Part shown: positions 1-9,175 of the stretch, one piece after another
How positions within the stretch are numbered: the first letter of the stretch is position 1
How the letters are laid out: each line of letters opens with the position of its first letter
DNA from: DTLC01 sp964555645
GTDB taxonomy: Bacteria > Verrucomicrobiota > Verrucomicrobiia > Limisphaerales > DTLC01
Length of the DNA stretch: 58,289 nt
Assembly (NCBI GenBank): GCA_964555645.1
Contig: CAZKTA010000020.1
Location: forward strand, 1-58,289
Direction: 5' to 3'
Program-made: the position numbers and the translations under genes
The notes under the pieces: generated by a model
Told to the model about the DNA's origin: nothing
What the model saw: the letters and a program-made list of their open reading frames with translations, nothing else
The model's database searches: none

Positions 1-104
1 TGACGAGCAACCTGACATTGACGCCGTTTGCTACATAAATATTGCCGCTGTTTGTTACAACGTAGTCGCCACTTTTAGTAAACACATAGTCGTATTGTAC
101 ACCA
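1..104 (-). pseudogene. Second copy of a PilX-like gene segment at the scaffold edge (partial)
   Basis: Read on the minus strand, this stretch encodes the same peptide as the neighbouring PilX-like gene (GVQYDYVFTKSGDY, then NIYVANGVNVRLLV). The middle differs: VVTNSG here, against RISGDGNIGG in the copy at about 157-271. Both ends of the fragment match that copy at the base level. It is either part of a tandem paralogue, an allelic variant, or a scaffold misjoin across the adjacent N run. It is too short to call a gene. Confidence 0.6.
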
Positions 105-114
105 NNNNNNNNNN
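105..114. other. Assembly gap (ten N)
   Basis: Ten undetermined bases interrupt the PilX-like reading frame. The flanks are near-duplicates of each other, so the true distance and order here are unknown. Confidence 0.99.
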
Positions 115-1187
115 AAAATCCGACCGTTCTTGCCAGCCAACTTAAAGTCGCCTGTGACGAGCAACCTGACATTGACGCCGTTTGCTACATAAATATTGCC
201 GCCGATATTGCCGTCGCCGCTAATACGGTAGTCGCCACTTTTAGTAAACACATAGTCGTATTGTACACCATCAATGGTCTGTCTGCCTTCGCCTTCTTTT
301 TTGACTATGTATTCCCACAACCTTGTGTCGGGTCGTGGGACAGGCGGAAACACAACGTTCATGTCATTGGCTGACCAACCGGGTTGAATACCTCTGTTTC
401 CGCCTTCGACCCAGGCACGGCTGCCGACCGACCCGTTCGGTCCTATTCTAATGGTGCCGCCCGGCCCTGTCTTTGCCTGTCCTTTGATCTTAGCGTTGCC
501 AATGTCTAGTGTGTTAATTATCTCGCCGTTTGTTACCACATCACCTCTGTCCCTAGTCTTATTGACGTTGTTTTTAGGATAAAGGCCATTGTCGCTAAAG
601 TTCGGGTCAGCAGAGTCGAAGCTGTCGGTTGTCACGTTATTGCCGTTCAGGTCAATCGTTGAGCGCGCTGCCATTGCCACGGCAAACATAGAGTCAATCC
701 TTGTGAACGTACGAACTCTTCGCGTCTGGTACCCGGCAGGAACCTGTACACCTGCAGATGCGAACATGATTCGCGGTGCTGAGGCCTGTAACCCAGGCTC
801 ATACACATACCCAATAGATTCAATTATTGGCGTCAGGCCAACAATGGTTATCGTTACATCGTAAAAATTTTGGCCTAGATACCTGCGTGGGCAGCCGTAC
901 CGGTTGTTCCCGAGGTTTGTCCACCCGTTGACAGCTAAGTTATTCGTGCCCTCAACAGGATCAAAGTACGGCGCGTTACGGTTCAAATGTGATAACCCCT
1001 CTTCGATGCCAGCCTCAGCCACCACAATTGCCGCGTTCCAACTCTGTGACTTTGCCACAGAGATGTTTTGCGTCTGTGTATAGACCAGGTAACCGGCAAG
1101 CAGTATCCCTAGCACAAGTGCACTGCACAGGCTCACAATCAGAACACTGCCAGCCGAACCTTTGTTTTTGTAATTTATCGGTTTCAT
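115..1187 (-). CDS. PilX-like type IV pilus assembly protein, 3' end lost in the gap
   Basis: This is a probable minor pilin or pilus-assembly protein of the PilX/DUF4900 kind, anchored in the inner membrane with a periplasmic C-terminal part. After a short basic leader there is one hydrophobic helix (about residues 13-35, SVLIVSLCSALVLGILLAGY). It is followed by the helical stretch typical of this group (AAIVVAEAGIEEGLSHLN) and then by a glycine- and asparagine-rich beta-type region that includes repeated YVANG/GDG-like stretches. The start at 1187 has AGGTG six bases upstream. The frame runs into the N gap, so the C-terminus is not known. It forms a run with the two pseudopilin genes upstream (PilW- and PilV-like), 18 bp from the nearest, which suggests one transcript for a minor-pilin set. 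PilX itself is not certain; the assignment rests on the N-terminal pattern and the gene order. Confidence 0.7.
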
Positions 1188-1205
1188 ACCACACCTCGCT
1201 CTGGT

Positions 1206-1820
1206 TTAGTTACGCATGCAGATCTTTGCTGTCTGCACACTTTCAGTTTGTAGTTTTGTCCCCTTGATCGTTCGCGAACAACGCCAGCTCACATCAACAA
1301 GCTTGCATAAATCTGCTTGGTAAATACCGGCTAAATTTGTCGCCGGGTAGAAATCAAATCTGCCTGGGATCGGATTGCGCTGGTAAATTAGGAACCGTAG
1401 ATAATCGCATTCAGTCAGTAGCACCTCGACTCGATCTGGTACCGATGGACCATATCTATAGCGCGTTACGTTCCGCGTATTCGGGTCCCAAACGTACATA
1501 ATGAAGTTGGTTTTTTGAGCCCCAACCGCATTTGTATCTGTTGTCCTGAAGACCAGCAGATTTGTCGAATAAACAACTAGCGCGACACTTTGCCGGATAT
1601 CGCGCGTCATCTTGTCCAACGCAGCACAACTGCGCCGGTTTAAGTCCATGTAATTGCCTATGGCCACGAAACTTTGGTTGCCATACATGAAAAAAGTTGC
1701 AATTGCACCGAAAATGATCGTGCTGGCCGCCATTGCAACCATCATCTCGGTCAGGGTAAATCCACGGCCCCGCTCCGATCCGCTCATTTGGTAGATGTTA
1801 TTGGCTAGCTGCATTTGCAC
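1206..1820 (-). CDS. PilW-like pseudopilin
   Basis: This prepilin-type protein has a short leader ending in GRG, the cleavage/methylation motif FTLTEMM, and a hydrophobic helix (VAMAASTIIFGAIATFFMY). The remainder is a globular periplasmic domain, NLRRSCAAL..MTRDIRQSV, as in PilW/GspJ minor pilins. In the family, the prepilin peptidase cuts just before the Phe, and the helix packs into the pilus or pseudopilus. The longest frame begins at GTG 1820; ATG at 1814 or 1787 would give a shorter leader, and 1787 leaves a leader of nine residues that fits this class. It lies 11 bp after the PilV-like gene and 18 bp before the PilX-like gene on the same strand. Confidence 0.75.
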   Translation of the reverse strand: MQMQLANNIYQMSGSERGRGFTLTEMMVAMAASTIIFGAIATFFMYGNQSFVAIGNYMDLNRRSCAALDKMTRDIRQSVALVVYSTNLLVFRTTDTNAVGAQKTNFIMYVWDPNTRNVTRYRYGPSVPDRVEVLLTECDYLRFLIYQRNPIPGRFDFYPATNLAGIYQADLCKLVDVSWRCSRTIKGTKLQTESVQTAKICMRN

Positions 1821-1831
1821 GATCTTTCAGA

Positions 1832-2329
1832 TCAGTTGTAATACACGTAGTTTTGTAAGCCCATGCGCCCAACCAACGTTTGCATCTGCCGAGTGCGCAC
1901 AATCCTGTTTGTCCCAATTCTGTTGGTCCAGTAAATGGTTACCGTCACAAGCCGCATGTCATTTGCGTAGTTCGGCACAGGGTTCGGAAACGGGACATTA
2001 CTGATTGTGACAGTGCCAAAGTACAAAACACCCGGCGATTGGTTCGCATTCGTAAGAGGGAAGTAATAGGCAGTGAAAGTCGTAGGGATCCAGTTGCTGT
2101 TAACAAGCTGATCCCAATTATAGAGGCGTAGTCCTTCCAACCGCTCAAGCATCACCTGTGTCGCTCGCAGGTTTTCGCGCGCTGCTTGTGTCGCCCTGAA
2201 GCTCATTGTTAGTCCTGCATAAATGCTCCCAAAGACTATCAACACAATAACAGCTCCAACGCACACCTCCGCCAGGGTAAACGCTGCTGAGTCAATCCTC
2301 CTTTGCGCCGCTTTGAAAAAGCACCTCAT
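1832..2329 (-). CDS. PilV/GspI-like pseudopilin
   Basis: This is the first gene of the minor-pilin run. The leader MRCFFKAAQRRIDSAA is followed by FTLAEV and a hydrophobic helix (GAVIVLIVFGSIYAGL), then ATQVMLERLEGLRLYNWDQL, the usual helical spine of a type IV prepilin. I chose ATG 2329 because it gives a normal-length leader just before the FTLAEV site; the longer frame to 2440 adds a Cys- and Trp-rich stretch unlike a leader. The Glu at position 5 of the mature helix, needed for N-methylation and assembly, is present. Function is inferred from the motif and the two neighbouring pseudopilin genes. Confidence 0.72.
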   Translation of the reverse strand: MRCFFKAAQRRIDSAAFTLAEVCVGAVIVLIVFGSIYAGLTMSFRATQAARENLRATQVMLERLEGLRLYNWDQLVNSNWIPTTFTAYYFPLTNANQSPGVLYFGTVTISNVPFPNPVPNYANDMRLVTVTIYWTNRIGTNRIVRTRQMQTLVGRMGLQNYVYYN

Positions 2330-3163
2330 TGTCTCACAACACATGCCACAACCACACCTCCAAGTGCGTTCTGGCACACAGCTTTGGCAGCATACGCCTT
2401 GCCAAGCTATGGGATTTGCTGCGGGGCGTCTTTTGCACAACCGACTTGCAGCGAAACTTCCACAACCAACAAAACCCTTTCAAAATTCTGGCTTTTTCGG
2501 CACGATCAACGTCCAACAACCATTACCCACACTCATGAAAAAAATTCAGTTCGGCACTTTCATACCCTCTGCCTAAGATACGGACAGCAGTGTCCAGATT
2601 TTATCGCTGCTATTTCATTATCCCAGATTTTGTTTCCCCAAACAAATGCTCACAACGCTTAAATCATTACACGTAACACCTTACATATGAAGCACTTACG
2701 ACTATAAAAGTACCACCTATATCAAAATTCGGGTCTCCATCACACCGCTTGCCGATTAGAATGGCCCCAGGCGCAAACACCCGAACCATCTAAAAATTCT
2801 AATCCCCACACCCAATGCCGCGTATCGCCGTCTCTGTCCACACTGAGCTGTTCGTGAAACGCCTGTAAGACAGCTTTTACAGCTGCAACCAACAATATCT
2901 CGGAAGACAGAATAACTTTTCTCAGCTAAACTAAAAACGTTCGCTGTTTTTCAAGCGGCTCTCCCTTCTAAACGCTTTAGTTTGGGAGCAGGCAGGCAAG
3001 AAACGTCTGGCATCAGCGTTGCCGCGAAAGAACAACAATCCAAAACTACAATCGGATCATTTCGAAAGCTTAGGATTTACAACGCTGCCAAGTATCAGAA
3101 AGGCCCATCGGATTCCAATGTGCCAGACTATGAACTCTAAGACCGTTGGCATCGAACGTCTTT
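2330..3163. other. Intergenic, about 830 bp, AT-rich
   Basis: No convincing gene was seen on either strand. The frames here lack recognisable motifs. The only structure noted is a perfect 9-bp inverted repeat, gattagaat at 2754-2762 and attctaatc at 2796-2804, with a 33-base spacer. The promoter for the minor-pilin run should lie in the first part, but I could not pick out a convincing one. Confidence 0.6.
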
Positions 3164-5041
3164 TCAACGCCTAAACTTTAACCATACAGCCAAAGCCGCA
3201 ACGTCCGCAGGGCTAACACCTTGGATTCTGGCTGCGTGCCCAATTGTCTCAGGCCTGATCCTGGTTAGTTTTTGCCGCGCTTCCGCACTTAAACTTGGCA
3301 CACTTTGAAAGTCAAAATCAGGAGGGATTAATTTGTCTTCGACTTCTCTAAGTCTTTGTGCCTCCGCGAGTTGTCGCTTTATATAACCCTCGTACTTTAC
3401 AGCGATCTCGACTTGTTGCATAACTTCGGCCGAGAGATAAGTGTTTCTCGTGGGTAAATCTCTATAAGTCGTTCCCGGTCTGGACAGAATCTTGGCCAAT
3501 GGTTCTCCGTTGAACCTGGTATTGTAAAGCCTCGCTATTTCTGCCTCGATCATCTGCCGCTTTTTTTCAACAACTTCGTACTTACTACGCTTTATCAAAC
3601 CAACCTTGTAACCAATAGGCGTAATCCGCAAATCAGCATTGTCTTGCCGCAGCAAAAGCCGGTATTCCGCCATTGACGTAAACATTCGATACGGCTCATT
3701 AGCGCCCTTGGTTACCAAATCATCAATCAACACACCAATATAAGCCTGTTCTCGTCCCAGCACGATTGGTTCGAGACCTAAAACGCGGCGGGCAGCATTT
3801 ATCCCGGCTATAATCCCTTGGGCGGCGGCTTCTTCGTATCCTGACGTCCCGTTAATTTGACCAGCCAAAAACAGATTTCGGCACACCTTGGTCTCAAGTG
3901 AATGATGTAATTGTGTGGGCGGACAATAATCGTATTCGACCGCGTAAGCTGGGCGAAGCATTTCAGCATTCTCACATCCGACGATAGTTTTTATGAGTTG
4001 CAGTTGGATCTCTACGGGTAGAGAAGTCGAAAAACCATTGACGTATATCTCTTCGGTTGCAATTCCCTCTGGCTCAAGGACGATCTGGTGCGTTTCCTTG
4101 TCCGGGAACCGCATTATCTTGTCCTCAATTGATGGGCAGTAACGCGGTCCTACACCCACAATTGCACCCGAATATAGCGGCGATTTGTCAATGTTCGCCC
4201 GAATGATTTCGGCAGTCCTTTTTGTTGTCCGGGTTAAATAACAAGGTTTTTGGCCGCCTGCCCGCGCTAAGATAGAACCTGGCGGATATGGTGTCCTTAT
4301 ACCATTCTGCTGGTCATGTCCGTGTTCCACGTGGAACAAATCTTCTTTCCAAAAGCTAAAAAACGGTATCGGCTCATCGCCATGCTGTGCTTGCGTTTTG
4401 GAAAAATCTATAGTTCTGCCTAATAAACGTGGTGGCGTTCCAGTCTTTAATCGCCCAATCTCTAACCCAATTCGCCTTAAAGAATCTGAAAGTTTTTCTG
4501 CACTGGCTTCGCCTAATCGGCCTCCATTCAGCCGATTGAACCCAATATGAATTAACCCTCGCAAAAACGTGCCAGTCGTCAAGACAACTGTTTTCCCCAA
4601 AAACTGAATTCCCAAGTTGGTCCCTACGCCATATGCCTCTTGGTCTTTGACCAATACATCTTCGACCAAGCACTGTTTCAAATCTAAGTTCGGCTCACGC
4701 TCGCACACCCATTTCATCCGAAATTGATAAGCTTTTTTATCACATTGCGCCCTGGGCGACCACACGGCAGCGCCTTTACTTGTATTAAGCATCCGGAAAT
4801 GGAATCCACACATATCCGCAGCTTTACCCATTTCACCCCCAAGAGCATCAATTTCCCTGACAAGCTGCCCCTTGGCTGTGCCGCCAATTGCCGGGTTACA
4901 CGACATCTGCCCGATGGTATCCAAATTTGCCGTCAATAATAGCGTCTGGCATCCCAATCGCGCAGCCGCCAATGCAGCTTCTATTCCAGCATGCCCGGCC
5001 CCGACAACAATAACGTCGTAATGTTTGGGATACGTAATCAT
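3164..5041 (-). CDS. mnmG: tRNA uridine-5-carboxymethylaminomethyl modification enzyme MnmG (GidA)
   Basis: The protein is the FAD-dependent partner of MnmE. It installs the carboxymethylaminomethyl group at C5 of wobble uridine 34 in several tRNAs, in the cytoplasm. The N-terminus carries the dinucleotide-binding motif DVIVVGAGHAGIEAA, followed by CNPAIGGTAKG and the conserved GTPPR and GPRYCPSIEDK blocks. The C-terminus ends in the helical tRNA/MnmE-interaction part with RPETIGHAARIQGVSPADVA. Starting at ATG 5041 gives 625 residues, the usual length; the longer frame to 5086 adds 15 residues without conservation. Gene context says little, since no mnmE or rsmG is nearby. Confidence 0.97.
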   Translation of the reverse strand: MITYPKHYDVIVVGAGHAGIEAALAAARLGCQTLLLTANLDTIGQMSCNPAIGGTAKGQLVREIDALGGEMGKAADMCGFHFRMLNTSKGAAVWSPRAQCDKKAYQFRMKWVCEREPNLDLKQCLVEDVLVKDQEAYGVGTNLGIQFLGKTVVLTTGTFLRGLIHIGFNRLNGGRLGEASAEKLSDSLRRIGLEIGRLKTGTPPRLLGRTIDFSKTQAQHGDEPIPFFSFWKEDLFHVEHGHDQQNGIRTPYPPGSILARAGGQKPCYLTRTTKRTAEIIRANIDKSPLYSGAIVGVGPRYCPSIEDKIMRFPDKETHQIVLEPEGIATEEIYVNGFSTSLPVEIQLQLIKTIVGCENAEMLRPAYAVEYDYCPPTQLHHSLETKVCRNLFLAGQINGTSGYEEAAAQGIIAGINAARRVLGLEPIVLGREQAYIGVLIDDLVTKGANEPYRMFTSMAEYRLLLRQDNADLRITPIGYKVGLIKRSKYEVVEKKRQMIEAEIARLYNTRFNGEPLAKILSRPGTTYRDLPTRNTYLSAEVMQQVEIAVKYEGYIKRQLAEAQRLREVEDKLIPPDFDFQSVPSLSAEARQKLTRIRPETIGHAARIQGVSPADVAALAVWLKFRR

Positions 5042-5344
5042 CGCTAACGTTGCACACAAATTAGCACGCATCACAGTTTGGCACAAAGCGACAGTACAAT
5101 AAGTGAGTCTTGTGGCAGCGATAAGGCTATCTTATTGTATTACACGTTATTTCATGGTAAGACTGCCGTGGTTTGTATCAGGAGAGTACTTGCTCCGTTG
5201 TTTCAAGTGGTGAGTGAAATGAGGCTGGGGCGTGTGCTTGCTAGCAAAAGAAGGCTGCCTCTCGGGGGAGCTCAGGTGGTTGTAACCATATATTATTCTT
5301 TGCAACTGGCTAATTTCCTAAGGCGCTGGGCTTGGAGATGGTAA
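5042..5344. other. Intergenic, about 300 bp
   Basis: This is the space between the end of the GH57 gene and the start of mnmG, both on the minus strand. No gene, hairpin terminator or clear promoter was recognised. Confidence 0.5.
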
Positions 5345-6928
5345 TTACGAACGTTGAGCGAAGTAGGTGTAATCAACTGGGCCGAATGTGCCAGCCTGTT
5401 TTTCGAGTGATCCAAGGAAGGAAATGTCTATGTTGCCTGAATCGAGTTGCGCGCATAGCTGAGAGTGGTTTTTTAGATGTACGGTCAGTCTGCGTATTGC
5501 ATACTCCTGATTAGCACCAGTATAAATCATAAAAGGCCAGTCGCTTGATTGGGCCAATAGTAGCTCGCGCGCCGCTTGGTTGAGCGCCTGGCCAATGATT
5601 GTATTTGCTCGAATGAAGTGGGCTGCAAGCTTCGACATCCGGTTTTGTGCAGTATTCAAATGAGGATAAATCCATGCAGTTTTTTCGTTTAGCCAGGGCG
5701 ATAGATAACCTTCCTTCCCCCAACTTGATAAAGCCGGTTGCACTACCTGACACGTTGAATTTGCGCGCAAGTAATCCGTTGGCGTCAAAAGAGTCACCAC
5801 ATCTTGGTAAAGCGCCAGTTTTCGGACGGACCGGTCGAGAAATGTTGGCCCTTCAAACCACCAGTGACCGAACAATTCAGCATCAAAAGGCATGACGATT
5901 ATTGGCGGACGGCTTAGTACTGCTGCCGCGGTTTTTATCTGCTGCAGTCGTGCATTAACAAATTCTGACACGTGATCGTCTATGGCACGAGACGCCGCCT
6001 GGGGGTCGTAACAGTGTTTTGTCACATTTTTCCCTGTAATGGCATGGTATTTTATGCCCGTGGCAGAGCGCGAAGTTGGTGTTGGCAGGTAAGGCGCGAG
6101 ATATTCGAGGTCAAGATCGAAACCAATGTCGCGGTAGTAATCACGATAACGCGGATCGCCGGGGTACCCTGAGTGCCGGCTCCACACTTGTCGTGCAGAT
6201 TCTGAATCGCGCCCGAAGACAGCAATGCCAGCAGGCGTAAACACAGGGGCAAATATGCCATACTGCGGTTGCGGCTGTGCATTCAATAACCCGTGCGTAT
6301 CCAAAACGGTCCATCTTATGTTTGCTTCGCGCAAAACTGGGTCTATTTCAGGTGCATATGCGCACTCCGGAAGCCAAAAACCCACAGGTTCAGCTCCAAA
6401 AAATTGACGATAACAATCACGAGCAATTAAAACTTGCGCTCGAAGTGATGGCGTGTGGCGGGCAAACAAAGGTAAAACTGCGTGTGTCGCTGCAGTGGTG
6501 ACGATTTCGATCATGCCCTCGTCCCGCAACCGCCGGAATTCGGCAATAATGTCACGCTCACACTCGATATACGTTGCGTGGAGTGTTTGGAGCCGGTCTT
6601 TGTAAAACTTGGCAAGCCAGTGTAATTCAGGGACTAGTCGTGTTCGATGTATTTCCTTATGGGCCAGTTCAATTAGCCAAGCCAAATAATGCTCGTACCG
6701 CGCAAGCAATAGCGGGTCTCGCAACATTACACACAGAGTGGGTGAAATCGAAATTGTCAGCCGCGCACGAATACCGTCCCGCACCCAACCGCGCACGACC
6801 TGAACAAGGGGCAAATAACATTCCGTGATCGCTCCAAATAACCAATGTTCCTCAAGACACCTCTCGTATTCAGGATGCCGCACAAACGGCAAATGCGCAT
6901 GGAGGATTATTGCAATGTAACCATGCAT
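5345..6928 (-). CDS. GH57 family 1,4-alpha-glucan branching enzyme
   Basis: The protein is a cytoplasmic glycoside hydrolase of family 57, most likely forming alpha-1,6 branches in glycogen. The N-terminal HAHLPFVRHPE and EEHWLFGAITE blocks are the family hallmark. The predicted nucleophile is E188 in GFWLPECAY and the acid/base is D349 in PFDAELFGHWWFEGP. The inner GYPGDPRYRDYYRDIGFD stretch is typical of the branching-enzyme subgroup rather than the amylases. At 527 residues it has the usual length of the bacterial form, including the C-terminal helical domain. A DUF4912 gene lies just upstream on the same strand, with a broken membrane-protein gene between them. No other glycogen genes are in the window. 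The call to the branching subgroup is from family knowledge; amylase or transferase activity cannot be excluded. Confidence 0.92.
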   Translation of the reverse strand: MHGYIAIILHAHLPFVRHPEYERCLEEHWLFGAITECYLPLVQVVRGWVRDGIRARLTISISPTLCVMLRDPLLLARYEHYLAWLIELAHKEIHRTRLVPELHWLAKFYKDRLQTLHATYIECERDIIAEFRRLRDEGMIEIVTTAATHAVLPLFARHTPSLRAQVLIARDCYRQFFGAEPVGFWLPECAYAPEIDPVLREANIRWTVLDTHGLLNAQPQPQYGIFAPVFTPAGIAVFGRDSESARQVWSRHSGYPGDPRYRDYYRDIGFDLDLEYLAPYLPTPTSRSATGIKYHAITGKNVTKHCYDPQAASRAIDDHVSEFVNARLQQIKTAAAVLSRPPIIVMPFDAELFGHWWFEGPTFLDRSVRKLALYQDVVTLLTPTDYLRANSTCQVVQPALSSWGKEGYLSPWLNEKTAWIYPHLNTAQNRMSKLAAHFIRANTIIGQALNQAARELLLAQSSDWPFMIYTGANQEYAIRRLTVHLKNHSQLCAQLDSGNIDISFLGSLEKQAGTFGPVDYTYFAQRS

Positions 6929-6993
6929 AGAGCTGACTTAACTCGCTTGATTAACCTGTCCGCACTGCTAGACCACAAGCAAGCTGACACTTC

Positions 6994-7380
6994 TCACGCA
7001 ACAAAAAGCGCTCTTACACTGGGGCAAGACAGCACAATCATACTAAATACGTGCTCAGCACCGTGCCAAAATGCATGAACACGCATGCTGCACCAGCCAT
7101 TACAAGGCAGAATGTGTAATGCGTGCGCCTTGCCAAGCGGTACCCTGCTAAAAACAACAGTGCCCCCAAAGCCCCACCCAAAACCACCATTAACCCGGGC
7201 AAGATAATGAAAATTAAACCCCAAAACACACAACACCTGAACCGATTTTCCCTCGACTCCGTCTGAACCAAAAAGCATCGGTAGGCAAAAACACAACATG
7301 AAACAAAGGCAAACATGCAACCAACCCAGCCAACAGCCCCGCCCTGACGTAATGAAAATAACGTCGGCTACCGATCCTGG
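6994..7380 (-). pseudogene. Decayed small membrane-protein gene, coding signal split over three frames
   Basis: Homologous pieces of one short hydrophobic protein lie in three different minus-strand frames. The first piece is FHYVRAGLLAGLVACLPLFHVVF (near 7357-7290). The second is WGLIFIILPGLMVVLGGALG, followed by RLARRTHYTFCLVMAG and FMHFGTVL (about 7230-7050). The last is VFSMIVLSCPSVRALF (about 7050-6997). Joined, they match the pattern of an unnamed four-helix family common in this phylum (FHYVV..., LARRRHYTFCLVMAG, FMPFGTVLGVF, PSVKALF). At least two indels are needed, one near 7250 and a 2-base excess near 7050, and no start codon remains in the first piece. It is most simply a pseudogene; repeated sequencing errors are less likely. 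Confidence 0.6.
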
Positions 7381-7437
7381 TATTCGTCTTGGTTGATTAG
7401 TTGTTGCCCAGCCGCGAATTAACCCAACTGACAAATA

Positions 7438-8754
7438 TCAACTTTTCTGACGACTTTCTCTCTCAGCAGTGTACTTGGTCAAGCGCGTGAAGCTGAAATG
7501 TGCGGTTCTCTTCTCCTTTTTGTCTGCTGAAACAGCTTCGGCGACTAACTCGTGTTGCCCATCCGGCAATGCAATTCGATAACTGAACGTGCCGTCTGGT
7601 CGCAATTTGACCGGCAATCCACCCAAGGTAACCTGTGCATCTGGTTCAGTTGCACCGTAGATAACAAGCTCTGCGTTAACGTTAAACCAGAACTGCTTGC
7701 CTTTTTCCTCTTCGCCGCCCGGGCTTGAAATGCCATGTTCAATCGCGCCTCTTATGATTTGAATAGCAGCTTCAGAACCTATCTGGCGCCCTGGTTCGGC
7801 CGTGCTCATTCCAATGCCGCGCTGTTCTTCAGGTGTCTGCCCCTGTTCAACGGCCTTCGGCTCTTGTAGTAGTTCACGATCCCCAGATCGAGTTTCAGGC
7901 ACAATGTGACTTGGAACAGCCGACTGGATTACGGCTGTTGCGCACATCGCCTCTGCCATTTCGGGAAGCGGAATATGCTCTAGACCGGCTTTCGCTGCCG
8001 ACGCGGACGATTCTGGTAACGGAGTTTCCAATGGAATGGTGGCGAACTTTATCGGCTCAAGTGCAACACTTTCGCTGGGCGGAGTCGTAACTATGGCCGA
8101 AGTCGAAATCCGTACCCAATTAGCGGCTTTGTCATTGTAGCCAAGCTCAGCCTGATACCGCGCCCCGCCAAAAGGCACATCCACAAAACAATCATATGCG
8201 CTCGCTGCCAGTTTTACTTGTGCAACCAAGCGCCCACCAACTTCACCTGCATAAACACGCAATACAAGACTTCCGTCGGCCGAAAGCGCGACATACTCGC
8301 GCCGTTGGCGACCGCTTAAATCCCAGTGTGCATACAGGCTGTGCGGGTCGCGCGCAACAAGCATAACCTCTTTTGTGCCTTCAAGTTCGATTTGAGGTTG
8401 ACGTTCAGGCCGAGGCGTAGGTTCTGTTACGATTTGAATTTTGTGTGGTCTGGCAGTTTCCCCAGGCACCTTGAGCATTTCAACATGTGGCGCGTCACCT
8501 TCCAGAAGAATAGGTGGTATTGTGACTGCCGGCTTACGCACTGTGCGTCGTGGTGTGCGTGTTGTTCTTGGTGCTTTGGTCGCCTGTGTTCCAGCCTTCT
8601 TACCAGCCTTAAGACGCTGTTGCGGTTTCCGCACTTTGGCAGTAACAGGTGACTTTGCTTTTGCGCGACCTGAAGTTTTCTTGGCACGCTGCCGCGGACG
8701 CGCCTGCTCTGGTGGTCGCCCACTCAAATCAGATGATGATTTTTCCAGGTCCAT
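7438..8754 (-). CDS. DUF4912 protein with histone-H1-like basic N-terminal tail
   Basis: The protein has three parts. Residues about 18-80 are rich in Lys, Arg, Ala, Pro and Thr (KKTSGRAKAKSP, RTTRTPRRTVRK), like histone-H1-type or other nucleic-acid or polyanion-binding tails. Residues about 125-225 form a DUF4912 domain with the hallmark VMLVARDPHSLYAHWDLS, FVDVPFGGARYQAELGY. The C-terminal about 70 residues (ELVIYGATEPDAQVTLGGLPV...DGTFSYRIALPDG) look like an Ig-like beta domain. There is no signal peptide, so it is probably cytoplasmic. The GH57 enzyme downstream suggests a role in storage-polysaccharide metabolism, but the molecular function is not known. Confidence 0.85.
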   Translation of the reverse strand: MDLEKSSSDLSGRPPEQARPRQRAKKTSGRAKAKSPVTAKVRKPQQRLKAGKKAGTQATKAPRTTRTPRRTVRKPAVTIPPILLEGDAPHVEMLKVPGETARPHKIQIVTEPTPRPERQPQIELEGTKEVMLVARDPHSLYAHWDLSGRQRREYVALSADGSLVLRVYAGEVGGRLVAQVKLAASAYDCFVDVPFGGARYQAELGYNDKAANWVRISTSAIVTTPPSESVALEPIKFATIPLETPLPESSASAAKAGLEHIPLPEMAEAMCATAVIQSAVPSHIVPETRSGDRELLQEPKAVEQGQTPEEQRGIGMSTAEPGRQIGSEAAIQIIRGAIEHGISSPGGEEEKGKQFWFNVNAELVIYGATEPDAQVTLGGLPVKLRPDGTFSYRIALPDGQHELVAEAVSADKKEKRTAHFSFTRLTKYTAERESRQKS

Positions 8755-9175
8755 AGATTAAGTTCGGCCATCAAAAAATTTCCGCTACTTTAACAAATGC
8801 CTATCGCGTAACAATACTTTGTCTACGGAAAATGCACCCTTTGCGACCTATAGCTGAGTTGCGCGCTGGCATTCTGCGTGAATCAAGCTACATGCGGGAT
8901 TTTTTCTACGCAACGGGATTTTAAAAACCTGCAAGCGGCCGTCCCAAACTACCACTGCGCACAAGCCAGGCCTGCTCAGGCACCCTGAACGACGCTCTGT
9001 CCAAGAGCAACGGTGTTACAGTTTGTGGTGGCTGGGCAACACTGTGGATTTGTAACCGGGAAGTTTTGCCAATCATCTGCCATTAAAACACAAAGCCACG
9101 GCGTGGATACGACTTGTTATGTAAAGCTGACTCAATTGCAATGCGTGGAAAGCAGTTTCACCTCAATAGCTGCAG
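8755..9175. other. Intergenic, about 420 bp
   Basis: No gene was recognised between the SurA-like gene and the DUF4912 gene (both minus strand). There is no clear terminator or promoter. Confidence 0.5.
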
